Below, in pieces: positions 10,083-18,019 of a stretch of DNA of 64,000 bases. Source of the DNA: Palleniella intestinalis (GTDB taxonomy: Bacteria; Bacteroidota; Bacteroidia; Bacteroidales; Bacteroidaceae); assembly GCF_013166595.1 (NCBI RefSeq), contig NZ_JABKKG010000002.1:310001-374000 (forward strand), in the 5' to 3' direction. Position 1 is the stretch's first letter. Each line of letters opens with the position of its first letter. The notes under the pieces were generated by a model, which saw nothing but the letters and a program-made list of their open reading frames with translations, did not search any database and had not been told where the DNA came from. A program made the position numbers and the translations under genes.

Positions 10083-10814
10083 CTACTTCATATTTGTGTA
10101 CACAGTCTGCACATCGTCAAACTCTTCGAGTCGCTCAACCATCTTCTCGATAACCTCGCGCTGCTCGTCAGTGACTTCCTTAAGGTCGTTAGGAATGTAA
10201 GTGAACTCGCCACCCACTCCCTCAAAGCCCTTGTCCTCAAGGAATTTCTGAATCATGGCATAAGACTTAGGGTCACCGTAGATAGTGATTGTGTCCTCGT
10301 TGGTATCCTCATTGAACTCCTCATCAAACTCGTCATCGACGTTGAAGTCAATAAGTTCGAGGATAAGCTCGTCCATGTCAAGACCTTCTGGCTTCTTGAA
10401 TGTGAACACACACTTGTGGTCGAACAGGAAGCTGAGTGAGCCTGTTGTGCCAAGGTTGCCTGAGAACTTGTTGAAGATTGAACGCACGTCAGCCACAGTA
10501 CGTGTGGTGTTGTCGGTCAGTGTGTCAACAAACACAGCGATTCCGTGAGGGCCGTATCCCTCGTAAGTAACCTCCTTGTAGTCAGACTGGTCCTTGCCCA
10601 TAGCGTTCTTGATAGCACGCTCGATGTTGTCCTTCGGCATGTTCTCACGCTTGCAGACAGCGATGATGGAACGGAGTGTAGGGTTTGTCTCCGGCTCCGG
10701 ACCGCCGGCCTTCACTGCGATTGCAATCTGTTTGCCCAGACGTGTGAAAGTCTTTGCCATGTGGCCCCAACGCTTCATCTTGGCGGCCTTGCGATATTCA
10801 AATGCTCTTCCCAT
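10083..10814 (-). CDS. yebC: YebC/PmpR (TACO1) family protein
   Basis: 243 residues, the normal length. The N-terminus MGRAFEYRKAAKMKRWG and the core NTTRTVADVRSIFNKFSGNLG (truncated here to its key part) are diagnostic. Family members were described as transcription regulators; related proteins, including mitochondrial TACO1, help ribosomes through proline-rich stretches. The protein acts in the cytoplasm. It lies downstream of pheT on the same strand but is separated by a 336-base gap filled with hairpins, so it probably has separate control. An acidic insert near residues 165-180 (DDEFDEEFNEDTNED) is notable. Confidence 0.92.
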   Translation of the reverse strand: MGRAFEYRKAAKMKRWGHMAKTFTRLGKQIAIAVKAGGPEPETNPTLRSIIAVCKRENMPKDNIERAIKNAMGKDQSDYKEVTYEGYGPHGIAVFVDTLTDNTTRTVADVRSIFNKFSGNLGTTGSLSFLFDHKCVFTFKKPEGLDMDELILELIDFNVDDEFDEEFNEDTNEDTITIYGDPKSYAMIQKFLEDKGFEGVGGEFTYIPNDLKEVTDEQREVIEKMVERLEEFDDVQTVYTNMK

Positions 10815-10885
10815 TTTTTATTTTATGTTTTTATGTTTGTTTCTTCTTTGCTTGTTTTGCTAAGCAGACAAATGCCTGCAAATAA

Positions 10886-11111
10886 AGCACCGCAAAGCGG
10901 TGGCTCTTTGTTAACCCCGTATGCCGCTTATCGGCATGCGGGGTATATAAGGAGTAGGCAATCTGCACCGTAAAACGGTGCCTCACACTGATTCACTCTC
11001 TACCTTCCATGAGGCACCGTCTTACGGTGCTATGGAATAGCTTTTGTTGCTATCCTCGCATGCCGCTTCACGGCATACTAGGTTAACAAAGAGCCACCGC
11101 TTTGCGGTGCT
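10886..11111. repeat. Symmetric cluster of six hairpins inside a 31-bp inverted repeat
   Basis: The outer arms 10886-10916 and 11081-11111 are perfect 31-bp inverted copies. Each arm contains its own hairpin (CACCGC-aaa-GCGGTG at 10888-10902; the complement at 11095-11109). Inside lie four more: ATGCCG/CGGCAT at 10915-10943 and 11060-11076, and GCACCG/CGGTGC at 10965-10981 and 11014-11030; the last is extended by TTCCAT/ATGGAA. The order A-B-C-C'-B'-A' is mirror-symmetric about position 10998. It fills the gap between pheT and yebC. No gene is seen inside. Confidence 0.85.
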
Positions 11112-11150
11112 CAGTGCATGGACGCCCCAACTCTGATTGGAAAACACCAA

Positions 11151-13631
11151 TTATCTCAGTTCTGCACCAAGCTGCTTCTTCAGGTTAGTGATGAGCTTGT
11201 TCATGATTGCATCGATAGCCTTGTCATTGAGTGTCTTCTCCGCATCCTGAAGGATGAAGTTTACGGCATAGGATTTCTTTCCCTCCGGCAACTTGTCGCC
11301 CTCATAAACATCAAAGAGCTCGACGGACTTAAGAAGTTTCTTCTCTGTGTTGCGTGCTATGCTGACAATCTGCGCAAACTCAATGTTGGAATCGATGAGA
11401 AGTGAGAGGTCACGGCTCACAGCAGGGAACTTTGAGATTTCCTGATAATGCACGGAATGCTTCTTGACAGCCTTGCAGAGCTGTGTCCAGTTTATCTGGG
11501 CGAAGTAGACTTCGTTCTGTATCTCGAACTTCTTCTGTATCTTCTTGCTTACGATACCCATCTCGCAGAGCACCTTTCCGCCACGTGTCATGACTTTCAG
11601 AGCGGCAGAGAAAAGGTCGGAATTGGAGCGTTCGATGACAGTCATCTGAGGAGTGAGTCCCACACGTGCAAAGATGTTGTCGACGGTCGCACGGAGATGA
11701 TAGAACGACATCTTCTCATCCTTGTGCGCCCATGAGCCTTCAATGCTCTTGCCTGTCATCCACAGACCGAGGTAGTTCTCTTCCTTATAGGCTCTCATCG
11801 GATTCTCGTCATCCTGCTTGTCCTTGGAATGCTCGTAGAGGTTGCCCACCTCGAAGAAGCGAAGGTTAGGATATTTGCGGTTGGCATTGCGCACAATGGC
11901 TTCAAGACCTCCAAAAAGGAGTGTGCCACGCATGACATTGAGGTCGGAGGACAATGGGTTCATGATGTTGACAAGTGACTCGGCAGGCACACTTTCAAGA
12001 CCGTCATAGTATGCGCTCTTTGTCAGTGAGTTGCAGAGAATCTCACGGAATCCCGCACCGACAAGCTGTTCTGCCACAAGGTTCTGCATCTTCAGCTTCT
12101 TGTCCTCCTCACCCTTGATGACAAGCGAGGACTTCAACTGTGTAGGAATCTCCACATTATTATATCCGTATATGCGCAGGATGTCCTCCACAACATCGCA
12201 AGGGCGCTGGACATCGACACGGTAGGCAGGTACGGAAAGTTCCAGTCCTTCGGCATCCTCCGCATCGATTGCCATTTCAAGTGATGTCACAATAGACTTT
12301 ATTGTGTCATTGCCGATTTTCTTGCCGATAAGGTTATCGACATAATCGTACTTCAATGACACCTTTGCAGGTGCGATAGGATTAGGATATTCGTCACAGA
12401 TTTCCATGGAGACCTTGCCGCCGGCAAGCTCTTTGCAAAGTATTGCAGCCTGCTTCAGTGCATAGATTGTTCCTTCCGGGTCTATACCGCGCTCGAAACG
12501 GAACGATGCATCTGTGGAAAGACCGTGACGGCGTGCAGACTTGCGAATCCATGTCGGGTGGAAATATGCTGACTCCAAGACAACATTTTTTGTCGTCTCG
12601 TAAGTTCCGGAGCCTTTTCCTCCGAACACTCCGGCGATGCACATCGGCTCTTCCTCATTGCAGATGGCGAGGTCATGCTCACCGAGAGTGTGCTCCTCAC
12701 CGTCAAGAGTGACGAACTTCTTGCCTTCGTTGTTGTCCTTGACAATGATATGGTTGCCTGTCACCATGTCGGCGTCAAAGCAGTGGAGCGGCTGGCCATA
12801 GGCCATCATCACATAGTTTGTGATGTCCACAATGTTGTTTATCGGACGCAGACCGATGATTGTGAGCTTGTTTTTAAGCCATTCAGGAGATTCCTTCACC
12901 TCACATCCTGTGAGTGAGACGCACGCATAACGGCGGCAAGCCTCTGTGTTCTCTATCGTGACTTTCACAGGAAGGCTCTCATCCTCCACCTTGAAAGCGT
13001 CGCATGAAGGACGGTGGAGGGTTGACGGCTTGCCATTGTTCACAAGCCATGCGTTAAGGTCGCGGGCAACACCATAATGGGAGAGCGCATCAGCACGGTT
13101 GGCAGTGATGTCCACTTCTATGAGCCAGTCGCTCTCAAGATTGTAGTACTCTGCAGCAGGCATGCCGACAATGGTGTCCTCAGGCAGTACAATGATACCG
13201 TCGTGGCTTTTTCCCACACCGATTTCGTCCTCGGCACAAATCATGCCGTTGGACTCCACACCGCGCAGTTTTGATTTCTTGATGACAAACTCTTTGTCGC
13301 CGTCATAGAGCACGCAGCCCAAATCAGCGACAATGACCTTCTGGCCGGCAGCGACATTAGGCGCACCGCAGACAATCTGCTGTGCCACAGGATTGCCGTC
13401 GGCATCCTTCTTGCCGAGGTCGACAGTAGTAACATGGAGATGATCGGAGTTAGGATGCTCCTCGCAAGTGAGAACCTCGCCGACATAAAGTCCTTTCAAT
13501 CCACCCTTGACACTCTGTACTTCCTCAAGGGCACCAACTTCAAGACCAATGGATGTAAGGGCAACGCAGACTTCCTCGGCAGTGAGGTCGAAATCCACAT
13601 ACTCCTTAAGCCATTTATAAGAAATATTCAT
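11151..13631 (-). CDS. pheT: Phenylalanine--tRNA ligase beta subunit
   Basis: 826 residues. With PheS it charges tRNA-Phe in the cytoplasm as an alpha2beta2 enzyme. An EMAP-type tRNA-binding domain occupies about residues 40-160 (GEVLTCEEHPNSDHLHVTTV), then come B3/B4 with editing residues, the B5 domain, the core, and the C-terminal ferredoxin-like anticodon-binding domain (KFPAVSRDLSLLID). Length is normal. pheS is not adjacent, which is common in this group. A consensus promoter lies 32 bases upstream, and the gene diverges from the small + strand gene at 13779. Confidence 0.96.
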   Translation of the reverse strand: MNISYKWLKEYVDFDLTAEEVCVALTSIGLEVGALEEVQSVKGGLKGLYVGEVLTCEEHPNSDHLHVTTVDLGKKDADGNPVAQQIVCGAPNVAAGQKVIVADLGCVLYDGDKEFVIKKSKLRGVESNGMICAEDEIGVGKSHDGIIVLPEDTIVGMPAAEYYNLESDWLIEVDITANRADALSHYGVARDLNAWLVNNGKPSTLHRPSCDAFKVEDESLPVKVTIENTEACRRYACVSLTGCEVKESPEWLKNKLTIIGLRPINNIVDITNYVMMAYGQPLHCFDADMVTGNHIIVKDNNEGKKFVTLDGEEHTLGEHDLAICNEEEPMCIAGVFGGKGSGTYETTKNVVLESAYFHPTWIRKSARRHGLSTDASFRFERGIDPEGTIYALKQAAILCKELAGGKVSMEICDEYPNPIAPAKVSLKYDYVDNLIGKKIGNDTIKSIVTSLEMAIDAEDAEGLELSVPAYRVDVQRPCDVVEDILRIYGYNNVEIPTQLKSSLVIKGEEDKKLKMQNLVAEQLVGAGFREILCNSLTKSAYYDGLESVPAESLVNIMNPLSSDLNVMRGTLLFGGLEAIVRNANRKYPNLRFFEVGNLYEHSKDKQDDENPMRAYKEENYLGLWMTGKSIEGSWAHKDEKMSFYHLRATVDNIFARVGLTPQMTVIERSNSDLFSAALKVMTRGGKVLCEMGIVSKKIQKKFEIQNEVYFAQINWTQLCKAVKKHSVHYQEISKFPAVSRDLSLLIDSNIEFAQIVSIARNTEKKLLKSVELFDVYEGDKLPEGKKSYAVNFILQDAEKTLNDKAIDAIMNKLITNLKKQLGAELR

Positions 13632-13662
13632 ATTTTCAGAAACGTTTTTGAAATTTTGTCTG

Positions 13663-13694
13663 CAAAATTACTATTTTTTCACGATATAAACAAA
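13663..13694 (-). promoter_or_regulatory. pheT promoter
   Basis: TAATTTTG (13663-13670) and TTTG (13691-13694) are 20 bases apart, a full-consensus Bacteroidetes promoter. Confidence 0.85.
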
Positions 13695-13778
13695 TAATTT
13701 CCACATATTTGTACACGAATCCCAGGTATTTTTCTTACTTATGCAGATGATTCCACAGAGTTTTAATGCACAGACAAA

Positions 13779-13976
13779 ATGAACAGACAAACCATCCTTA
13801 CCTACATCCTTTCAGTAATCGTGTTCGGCATCTGCTTCTCCGTATTCGGCCTCATCTTTGAGGAAAGCATCGACATTGAAGAAATCGCATTCAAGGCAAT
13901 ATTTGTACCGGCACTGATGAAACTTCTGCAAATGGGCGAACGGTACTATCTCAGCGATAAGCGCAAAGGCCGGTGA
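13779..13976 (+). CDS. Small membrane protein, unrecognised
   Basis: 65 residues. One long hydrophobic segment (residues 6-27, ILTYILSVIVFGICFSVFGL) is followed by an acidic turn (EESIDIEE), a second moderately hydrophobic helix, and a basic tail (SDKRKGR), suggesting one or two membrane passes with the C-terminus inside. No family is recognised. It diverges from pheT and is followed after 8 bases by a 10-nt repeat array. It could be an ordinary chromosomal gene or the left edge of the RM island. Confidence 0.55.
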   Translation: MNRQTILTYILSVIVFGICFSVFGLIFEESIDIEEIAFKAIFVPALMKLLQMGERYYLSDKRKGR

Positions 13977-13983
13977 TGCTCTA

Positions 13984-14043
13984 ACATCATGTTGACTCAT
14001 GTTTCGTCATGTTTAATCATGATGCATCATGTCTCATCAAGAC
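13984..14043. repeat. 10-nt-period array with TCATG core, upstream copy
   Basis: Six consecutive 10-nt units carry TCATG (TCAAG in the last) at the same phase: acatcatgtt, gactcatgtt, tcgtcatgtt, taatcatgat, gcatcatgtc, tcatcaagac. The array ends 38 bases before the first four-helix-bundle gene. The same unit type recurs after that gene (14851-14980). Confidence 0.8.
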
Positions 14044-14081
14044 AATTACCCTAACCAACAACAACTTACCCCCTTACTACC

Positions 14082-14840
14082 ATGGCTGTCGACATCAAGT
14101 TTTCCCAATCCTATTTCTGGCTCAACTCATGGGTACTCGCCAACATCATCCAACTTGGAACGCAGAGTTTCTGTGACAGGTTCGTGGACTACCGCATAGA
14201 CCCGTGCCGCCGGCTGTATGACCAAATGGTGCTGGCAGCACGTTGCGGAGTGGCAAACATAGCGGAAGGTACGGCACGCCACACCACTTCCATAGAGACG
14301 GAAATGCGACTGCTTGATGTCGCACGCGCAAGTATCGATGAGGTGCAGGGCGACTTTTTCAATTTCCTTTTAAGGAGAAAGGCGGAAATATGGACCATCG
14401 GCGAGCCAAACCGTGAGGCTCTGTGGCGCATGGAGCTTGACAGACCAAACTACTCCAACAGTCTGCTTCACGATGCGGCACAGCATATCCTTGCACAAAA
14501 AGCAAAGTACGACCCGTGGATAGAGAACTCCTCGCCCGAGGTTGCCGCCAACGCCATGCTTATCCTTTGCGTCAGACTGAACAAAATGCTGCAACGCCAA
14601 TTGGAAGTGCAACTGAGTCTTTTCAGGCAAGAGGGTGGCTTCACCGAGAACATGACAAAGGAACGGCTTGAGGCTCGCAAGGAACAATCGAGAACGGAAG
14701 GTGCGCCCAACTGCCCCATCTGCGGGCACACCATGGTCAGACGCATGATAAAGAAAGGGACAAAGCAGGGACAAGAGTTCTGGGGCTGCGCAAATTATCC
14801 GAAATGCGAAGGGACAAGGCAGATTGCAAAAAAGCAGTGA
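14082..14840 (+). CDS. Four-helix-bundle protein with C-terminal topoisomerase-type zinc finger, paralogue 1
   Basis: 252 residues. About residues 10-180 form a four-helix bundle related to the 23S intervening-sequence/S23 family (DQMVLAARCGVANIAEGTA, TEMRLLDVARASIDE). EGGFTENMTKERLEA follows, then a zinc finger with Cys 211, 214, 236 and 242 like those at the C-terminus of topoisomerase I. Members of this 'four helix bundle suffix' group occur near RM genes; their role is unknown, and nucleic-acid binding is inferred from the finger. It is a clear paralogue of the protein at 19242-19994, which shares layout and motifs. Arrays of 10-nt repeats flank it on both sides. Confidence 0.82.
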   Translation: MAVDIKFSQSYFWLNSWVLANIIQLGTQSFCDRFVDYRIDPCRRLYDQMVLAARCGVANIAEGTARHTTSIETEMRLLDVARASIDEVQGDFFNFLLRRKAEIWTIGEPNREALWRMELDRPNYSNSLLHDAAQHILAQKAKYDPWIENSSPEVAANAMLILCVRLNKMLQRQLEVQLSLFRQEGGFTENMTKERLEARKEQSRTEGAPNCPICGHTMVRRMIKKGTKQGQEFWGCANYPKCEGTRQIAKKQ

Positions 14841-14850
14841 CACTAACGGC

Positions 14851-14980
14851 CATCAAGCTGCATTACGCTTTTTCAGGTTGCGGCATGTTTTTTCAAGTTG
14901 CATCATGATTAGTCAAACAACATCATGATTAATCATGTTTCATCATGATGTAACCTGAAAAAATCATGTCACAACTTGGA
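14851..14980. repeat. 10-nt-period array with TCATG core, downstream copy
   Basis: About 13 units in 10-nt register: catcaagctg, cattacgctt, tttcaggttg, cggcatgttt, tttcaagttg, catcatgatt, agtcaaacaa, catcatgatt, aatcatgttt, catcatgatg and on. Inverted relations are embedded (tttttcaggtt with aacctgaaaaa; caagttg with caacttg). It starts 10 bases after the first four-helix-bundle gene. Confidence 0.78.
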
Positions 14981-15149
14981 AAAATCCACCATGCCATGCC
15001 CGACTCACAGCAGCCCACCATGCAATTCACATCCCTTCACCCTTGTTAAAAGTAGGAAATATTTTGACAACTGCAATCATTGTTTTTCGCCCCACTAACG
15101 CCGGAAAAACATAAAACAAACACAGAAAAACTCATTTTTTGCCACTTTT

Positions 15150-15259
15150 CCATCCCATTACTATCGAATGACACTGCCATTCGATACCTTTCATCTCACT
15201 ATTCAATAGCTTTTGCATCGTCATTCAATAGCTTTTATCCACCAAAACAATACCTTTTG
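15150..15259. repeat. 22-nt-period degenerate tandem array, tract 1
   Basis: Five rows of exactly 22 nt align on (c)ATTC-n-ATA-n-CTTTT: 15150, 15172, 15194, 15216 and 15238 are the row starts. Rows 2 to 4 share ATTCrATAnCTTT. It lies 320 bases upstream of hsdM. The period matches the tracts at 35579 and 58324, though the sequences differ. Confidence 0.75.
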
Positions 15260-15596
15260 CCGCCTTTTTATTGCCAAAAAAGGCAACAAAAGGCGTACTC
15301 TAAAATCCAAAACACTGACACTCAAGCCATTATACACAAACCAAAAATCCCTGCAAAATTTCCAACATTATCCTGCCATTTTCCGCAGAAATGTTAAAAA
15401 CGCCACACAACACAACTATCACACCGTACAATTTATTGGCACAAAATGCCAATAGCGCAAGCTCACGAGGCTACTGCAAACTATTTCACAATGCTTGAAA
15501 TTAGAATCTATTTCCTTTCGCTAACTGAAACATTCTTTGTCACTTTGTAGGCAGAAAAACGACTATCTGAAATAAATTATGACAAACGAACAACTG

Positions 15597-15599
15597 TGA
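15597..15599 (+). other. In-frame TGA at codon 7 of hsdM
   Basis: From ATG 15579 the frame reads MTNEQL, then TGA, then GEFKNLIWKTATDLVHGGKV and straight into the annotated HsdM frame. A CGA (Arg) codon would restore an uninterrupted N-terminus. UGA is an ordinary stop elsewhere in this window, including at the end of this same gene. Confidence 0.85.
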
Positions 15600-15674
15600 G
15601 GGGAATTCAAGAACCTCATCTGGAAGACAGCCACAGACCTTGTCCATGGCGGAAAGGTTAGTCCTGTACAGTTC

Positions 15675-17147
15675 ATGGACTTCATGCTTGGCTCACTGTT
15701 TTACCGTTTTATCTCCGAAAACCTTACCGCACATTGCAACCGCCTGATGCGCGAAGCCGGTGTGGAGGATGCGGACTATGCGGCAATGGCTGATGAGGAT
15801 GCGGAAGTGGCTCGCAACGAAATGGTAAATGCCAAAGGTTTCTTCATACAGCCAAGCCAGCTTTTCATCAACGTGGCTGACAATGCCAAAAACGACAAGG
15901 AACTGAACACTACCCTTGCCAACATTTTCAAATCCATAGAAGACAGCGCCATAGGCACAGCAAGCGAGGATGATGTCAAGGGACTGTTCGCCAACTTCAA
16001 CACCAATGACCCGGGATTGGGAGGGACTGTCGCAGAGCGGTGCCGGCTGCTTACCGACCTTTTGGAGTCCGTCCGTGACCTGAATTTCTCGGAATACGAG
16101 AAGTCCGGTATTGATGTGTTCGGCACATGTTACGAGCACCTTATTAAAATGTACGCCCTGAACAGCGGAACGAAAGGCGGCGAGTTCTACACTCCTGCCG
16201 AGGTCAGTTACCTTCTGGCAAAAATCGCTGTGGCACAGCGCAAAAGCGTGAACAAGGTCTATGACCCGGCGTGTGGCTCAGGTTCACTGTTACTTAATTT
16301 CAAGATGGTGCTTGGAGCGGAGAACGTTAAGGAAGGTTTCTTCGGGCAGGAGATTATCCTGAAGACTTATAACCTTTGCCGCATGAACATGTTCCTGCAT
16401 AACGTGAACTACGACCATTTCGACATACAGCAGGGCGACACACTAATGAATCCTCTGCATGGCAACGAAGAGCCTTTCGATGCCATTGTCTCCAATCCAC
16501 CCTACTCCATCCCATGGGCGGGCAACTCTGACGCGACATTGATTAACGCCCCGCGCTTCTCCCCTGCCGGTGTTCTCGCTCCGAAAAGCAAGGCTGACAT
16601 GGCTTTCGTGATGCACATCCTCTCATGGCTTTCCACCGAAGGCACTGCAGCCATCGTCGAGTTCCCGGGCGTGCTTTACCGTGGCGGCGCGGAACAGAAG
16701 ATACGCGAATATCTCGTAAAGAACAATTACGTTGACACCATCATCCAGTTGGCACCGAACATGTTCTTCGGAGCGACAATCGCCACTTGCATCATCGTGC
16801 TGAAAAAGAACAAAAGCGACAACCGTGTGCTGTTCATCGATGCCTCTCAGGAATTTGAGCACGAGGGCAATAAGAACCGTCTTTCCGATGCCAACATCGA
16901 GAAAATCTACACCACTCACATCAATAAGGAGGAAATCCCACACTTCTCTTCCATCGTCACCATCGGCGATATAGCAGAGAAGAAATACAATCTTTCCGTC
17001 TCCACTTATGTCGAGCCGGAGGACACAACTGTGGAGATTGATATCAACGAACTTAATGACCGCATCGCAAAGATTGTGGCACACGAGAACGAACTAAGGG
17101 CAAAAATTGATGACATAATAGCAGAATTGAAAGGAGAAATGGCATGA
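15675..17147 (+). CDS. hsdM: Type I RM DNA methyltransferase HsdM, N-terminus interrupted
   Basis: It transfers a methyl group from S-adenosylmethionine to adenine in the host sequence chosen by HsdS. From the internal ATG at 15675 the protein has 490 residues. FYTP at 171-174, motif I DPACGSG at 197-203 and the catalytic NPPY at 274-277 are all intact. The frame really begins at ATG 15579: 32 codons with family-like sequence lie upstream, cut by TGA at 15597. Whether the protein restarts at 15675, reads through, or is lost cannot be told. It overlaps the Bro-N gene by 4 bases (ATGA), so the operon runs hsdM, bro, hsdS, four-helix protein, hsdR. It lacks the usual first helix if started internally. 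Confidence 0.88.
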   Translation: MDFMLGSLFYRFISENLTAHCNRLMREAGVEDADYAAMADEDAEVARNEMVNAKGFFIQPSQLFINVADNAKNDKELNTTLANIFKSIEDSAIGTASEDDVKGLFANFNTNDPGLGGTVAERCRLLTDLLESVRDLNFSEYEKSGIDVFGTCYEHLIKMYALNSGTKGGEFYTPAEVSYLLAKIAVAQRKSVNKVYDPACGSGSLLLNFKMVLGAENVKEGFFGQEIILKTYNLCRMNMFLHNVNYDHFDIQQGDTLMNPLHGNEEPFDAIVSNPPYSIPWAGNSDATLINAPRFSPAGVLAPKSKADMAFVMHILSWLSTEGTAAIVEFPGVLYRGGAEQKIREYLVKNNYVDTIIQLAPNMFFGATIATCIIVLKKNKSDNRVLFIDASQEFEHEGNKNRLSDANIEKIYTTHINKEEIPHFSSIVTIGDIAEKKYNLSVSTYVEPEDTTVEIDINELNDRIAKIVAHENELRAKIDDIIAELKGEMA

Positions 17148-18019
17148 CAAAGAAACAGGCTATACAGATATTTGAAGAGCGTAAAGTACGCACCGTATGG
17201 GATGAACAAACAGAAGAATGGTATTTCTCTGTTGTAGATGTGGTTGCTGTCCTTACAGACAGCGATTACCAAACCGCACGTAAATATTGGAAAGTATTGA
17301 AAAGCCGCCTGAAGAAAGAAGGAAGTGAAGTGGTAACAAATTGTTACCAGTTGAAACTAAAAGCTCCGGACGGTAAAATGCGGCTTACTGATGTTGTTGA
17401 TGCTCAACAACTTTTCCGCATTGTTCAATCCATACCATCGCCCAAGGCTGAGCCATTCAAGATGTGGATGGCTGAAGTTGCCAAGCAACGTATCGACCAA
17501 ATGCAAGACCCTGAACTATCCATAGAGCAAGCCATCTACGATTACCGAAGACTTGGCTATTCCGAGAATTGGATAAACCAGCGTATCCGTTCTATTGAGG
17601 TGCGCAAATCACTCACCGATGAATGGAAGCGTGGCGGTGTAGAAGAAGGAGTACAGTTTGCTTCTCTTACAGACATTATCACAAAACAATGGAGCGGCAA
17701 AACCACAAAAGAGTACAAGTTACATAAAGGACTGAGAAAGGAGAACCTTCGCGACAATATGACAAACATTGAGTTGGCACTTAATACTCTTGCCGAAGCA
17801 TCTGCCACAGAACTTTCAAAGGAAAAGTCTCCACGTGGATTTAACGAGAATGCACACATAGCACGACAAGGCGGTAATGTTGCAAAAGCCGCCCGCAACA
17901 CATTGGAGGCACAACTCGGAAAATCTGTAATCTCTTCGTCTAAAGCCACAGACCACATTTTGCCTATAAATGAAATAGATGACATAAACCCAACAGAACC
18001 TGAAGAAGACAACAAATGA
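17144..18019 (+). CDS. Bro-N / DinD-like protein coupled to the RM operon
   Basis: 291 residues. The N-terminal 110 residues form a Bro-N (phage antirepressor-like) DNA-binding domain: VWDEQTEEWYFSVVDVVAVL, then QTARKYWKVLKSRL and LTDVVDAQQLFRIVQSIPSP. The middle (YRRLGYSENWINQRIRSIEV) resembles DinD-type proteins, and the C-terminal 60 residues are low-complexity and acidic. Related proteins are known from phages, as DNA-damage-inducible proteins, and as passengers in type I RM operons. Start and stop overlap hsdM and hsdS by 4 bases each (ATGA), with AAAGGAGAAATGGC before the start. A regulatory or RecA-modulating role is inference only. Confidence 0.8.
   Translation: MTKKQAIQIFEERKVRTVWDEQTEEWYFSVVDVVAVLTDSDYQTARKYWKVLKSRLKKEGSEVVTNCYQLKLKAPDGKMRLTDVVDAQQLFRIVQSIPSPKAEPFKMWMAEVAKQRIDQMQDPELSIEQAIYDYRRLGYSENWINQRIRSIEVRKSLTDEWKRGGVEEGVQFASLTDIITKQWSGKTTKEYKLHKGLRKENLRDNMTNIELALNTLAEASATELSKEKSPRGFNENAHIARQGGNVAKAARNTLEAQLGKSVISSSKATDHILPINEIDDINPTEPEEDNK

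Larger units (their letters stand above)
14841..15578. other. 738-base gap before hsdM: repeats, no supported gene
   Basis: It contains the downstream 10-nt array (14851-14980), the 22-nt-period tract (15150-15259), a hairpin GCCTTTTT/AAAAAGGC at 15262-15284 and a hairpin TATTGGC/GCCAATA at 15434-15454. The longest open frame (15080-15397) runs straight through the repeat tract and is rich in Pro, Ser and Lys with no domain, so I do not call it. No clear consensus promoter for hsdM is seen. Confidence 0.6.

Noticed and set aside
15150..15259. CRISPR-like array
   Set aside because: The 22-nt rows have no constant repeat alternating with unique spacers and no cas gene is near; the whole unit drifts. 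The same reasoning applies to 35579-35666 and 58324-58477.
15080..15397. 105-codon open frame upstream of hsdM
   Set aside because: It runs through the 22-nt repeat tract, has skewed composition, no ribosome site and no domain.
15579..17147. UGA read as an amino acid in hsdM
   Set aside because: UGA ends many genes here, including hsdM itself, so there is no alternative code; no selenocysteine-type signal was seen.
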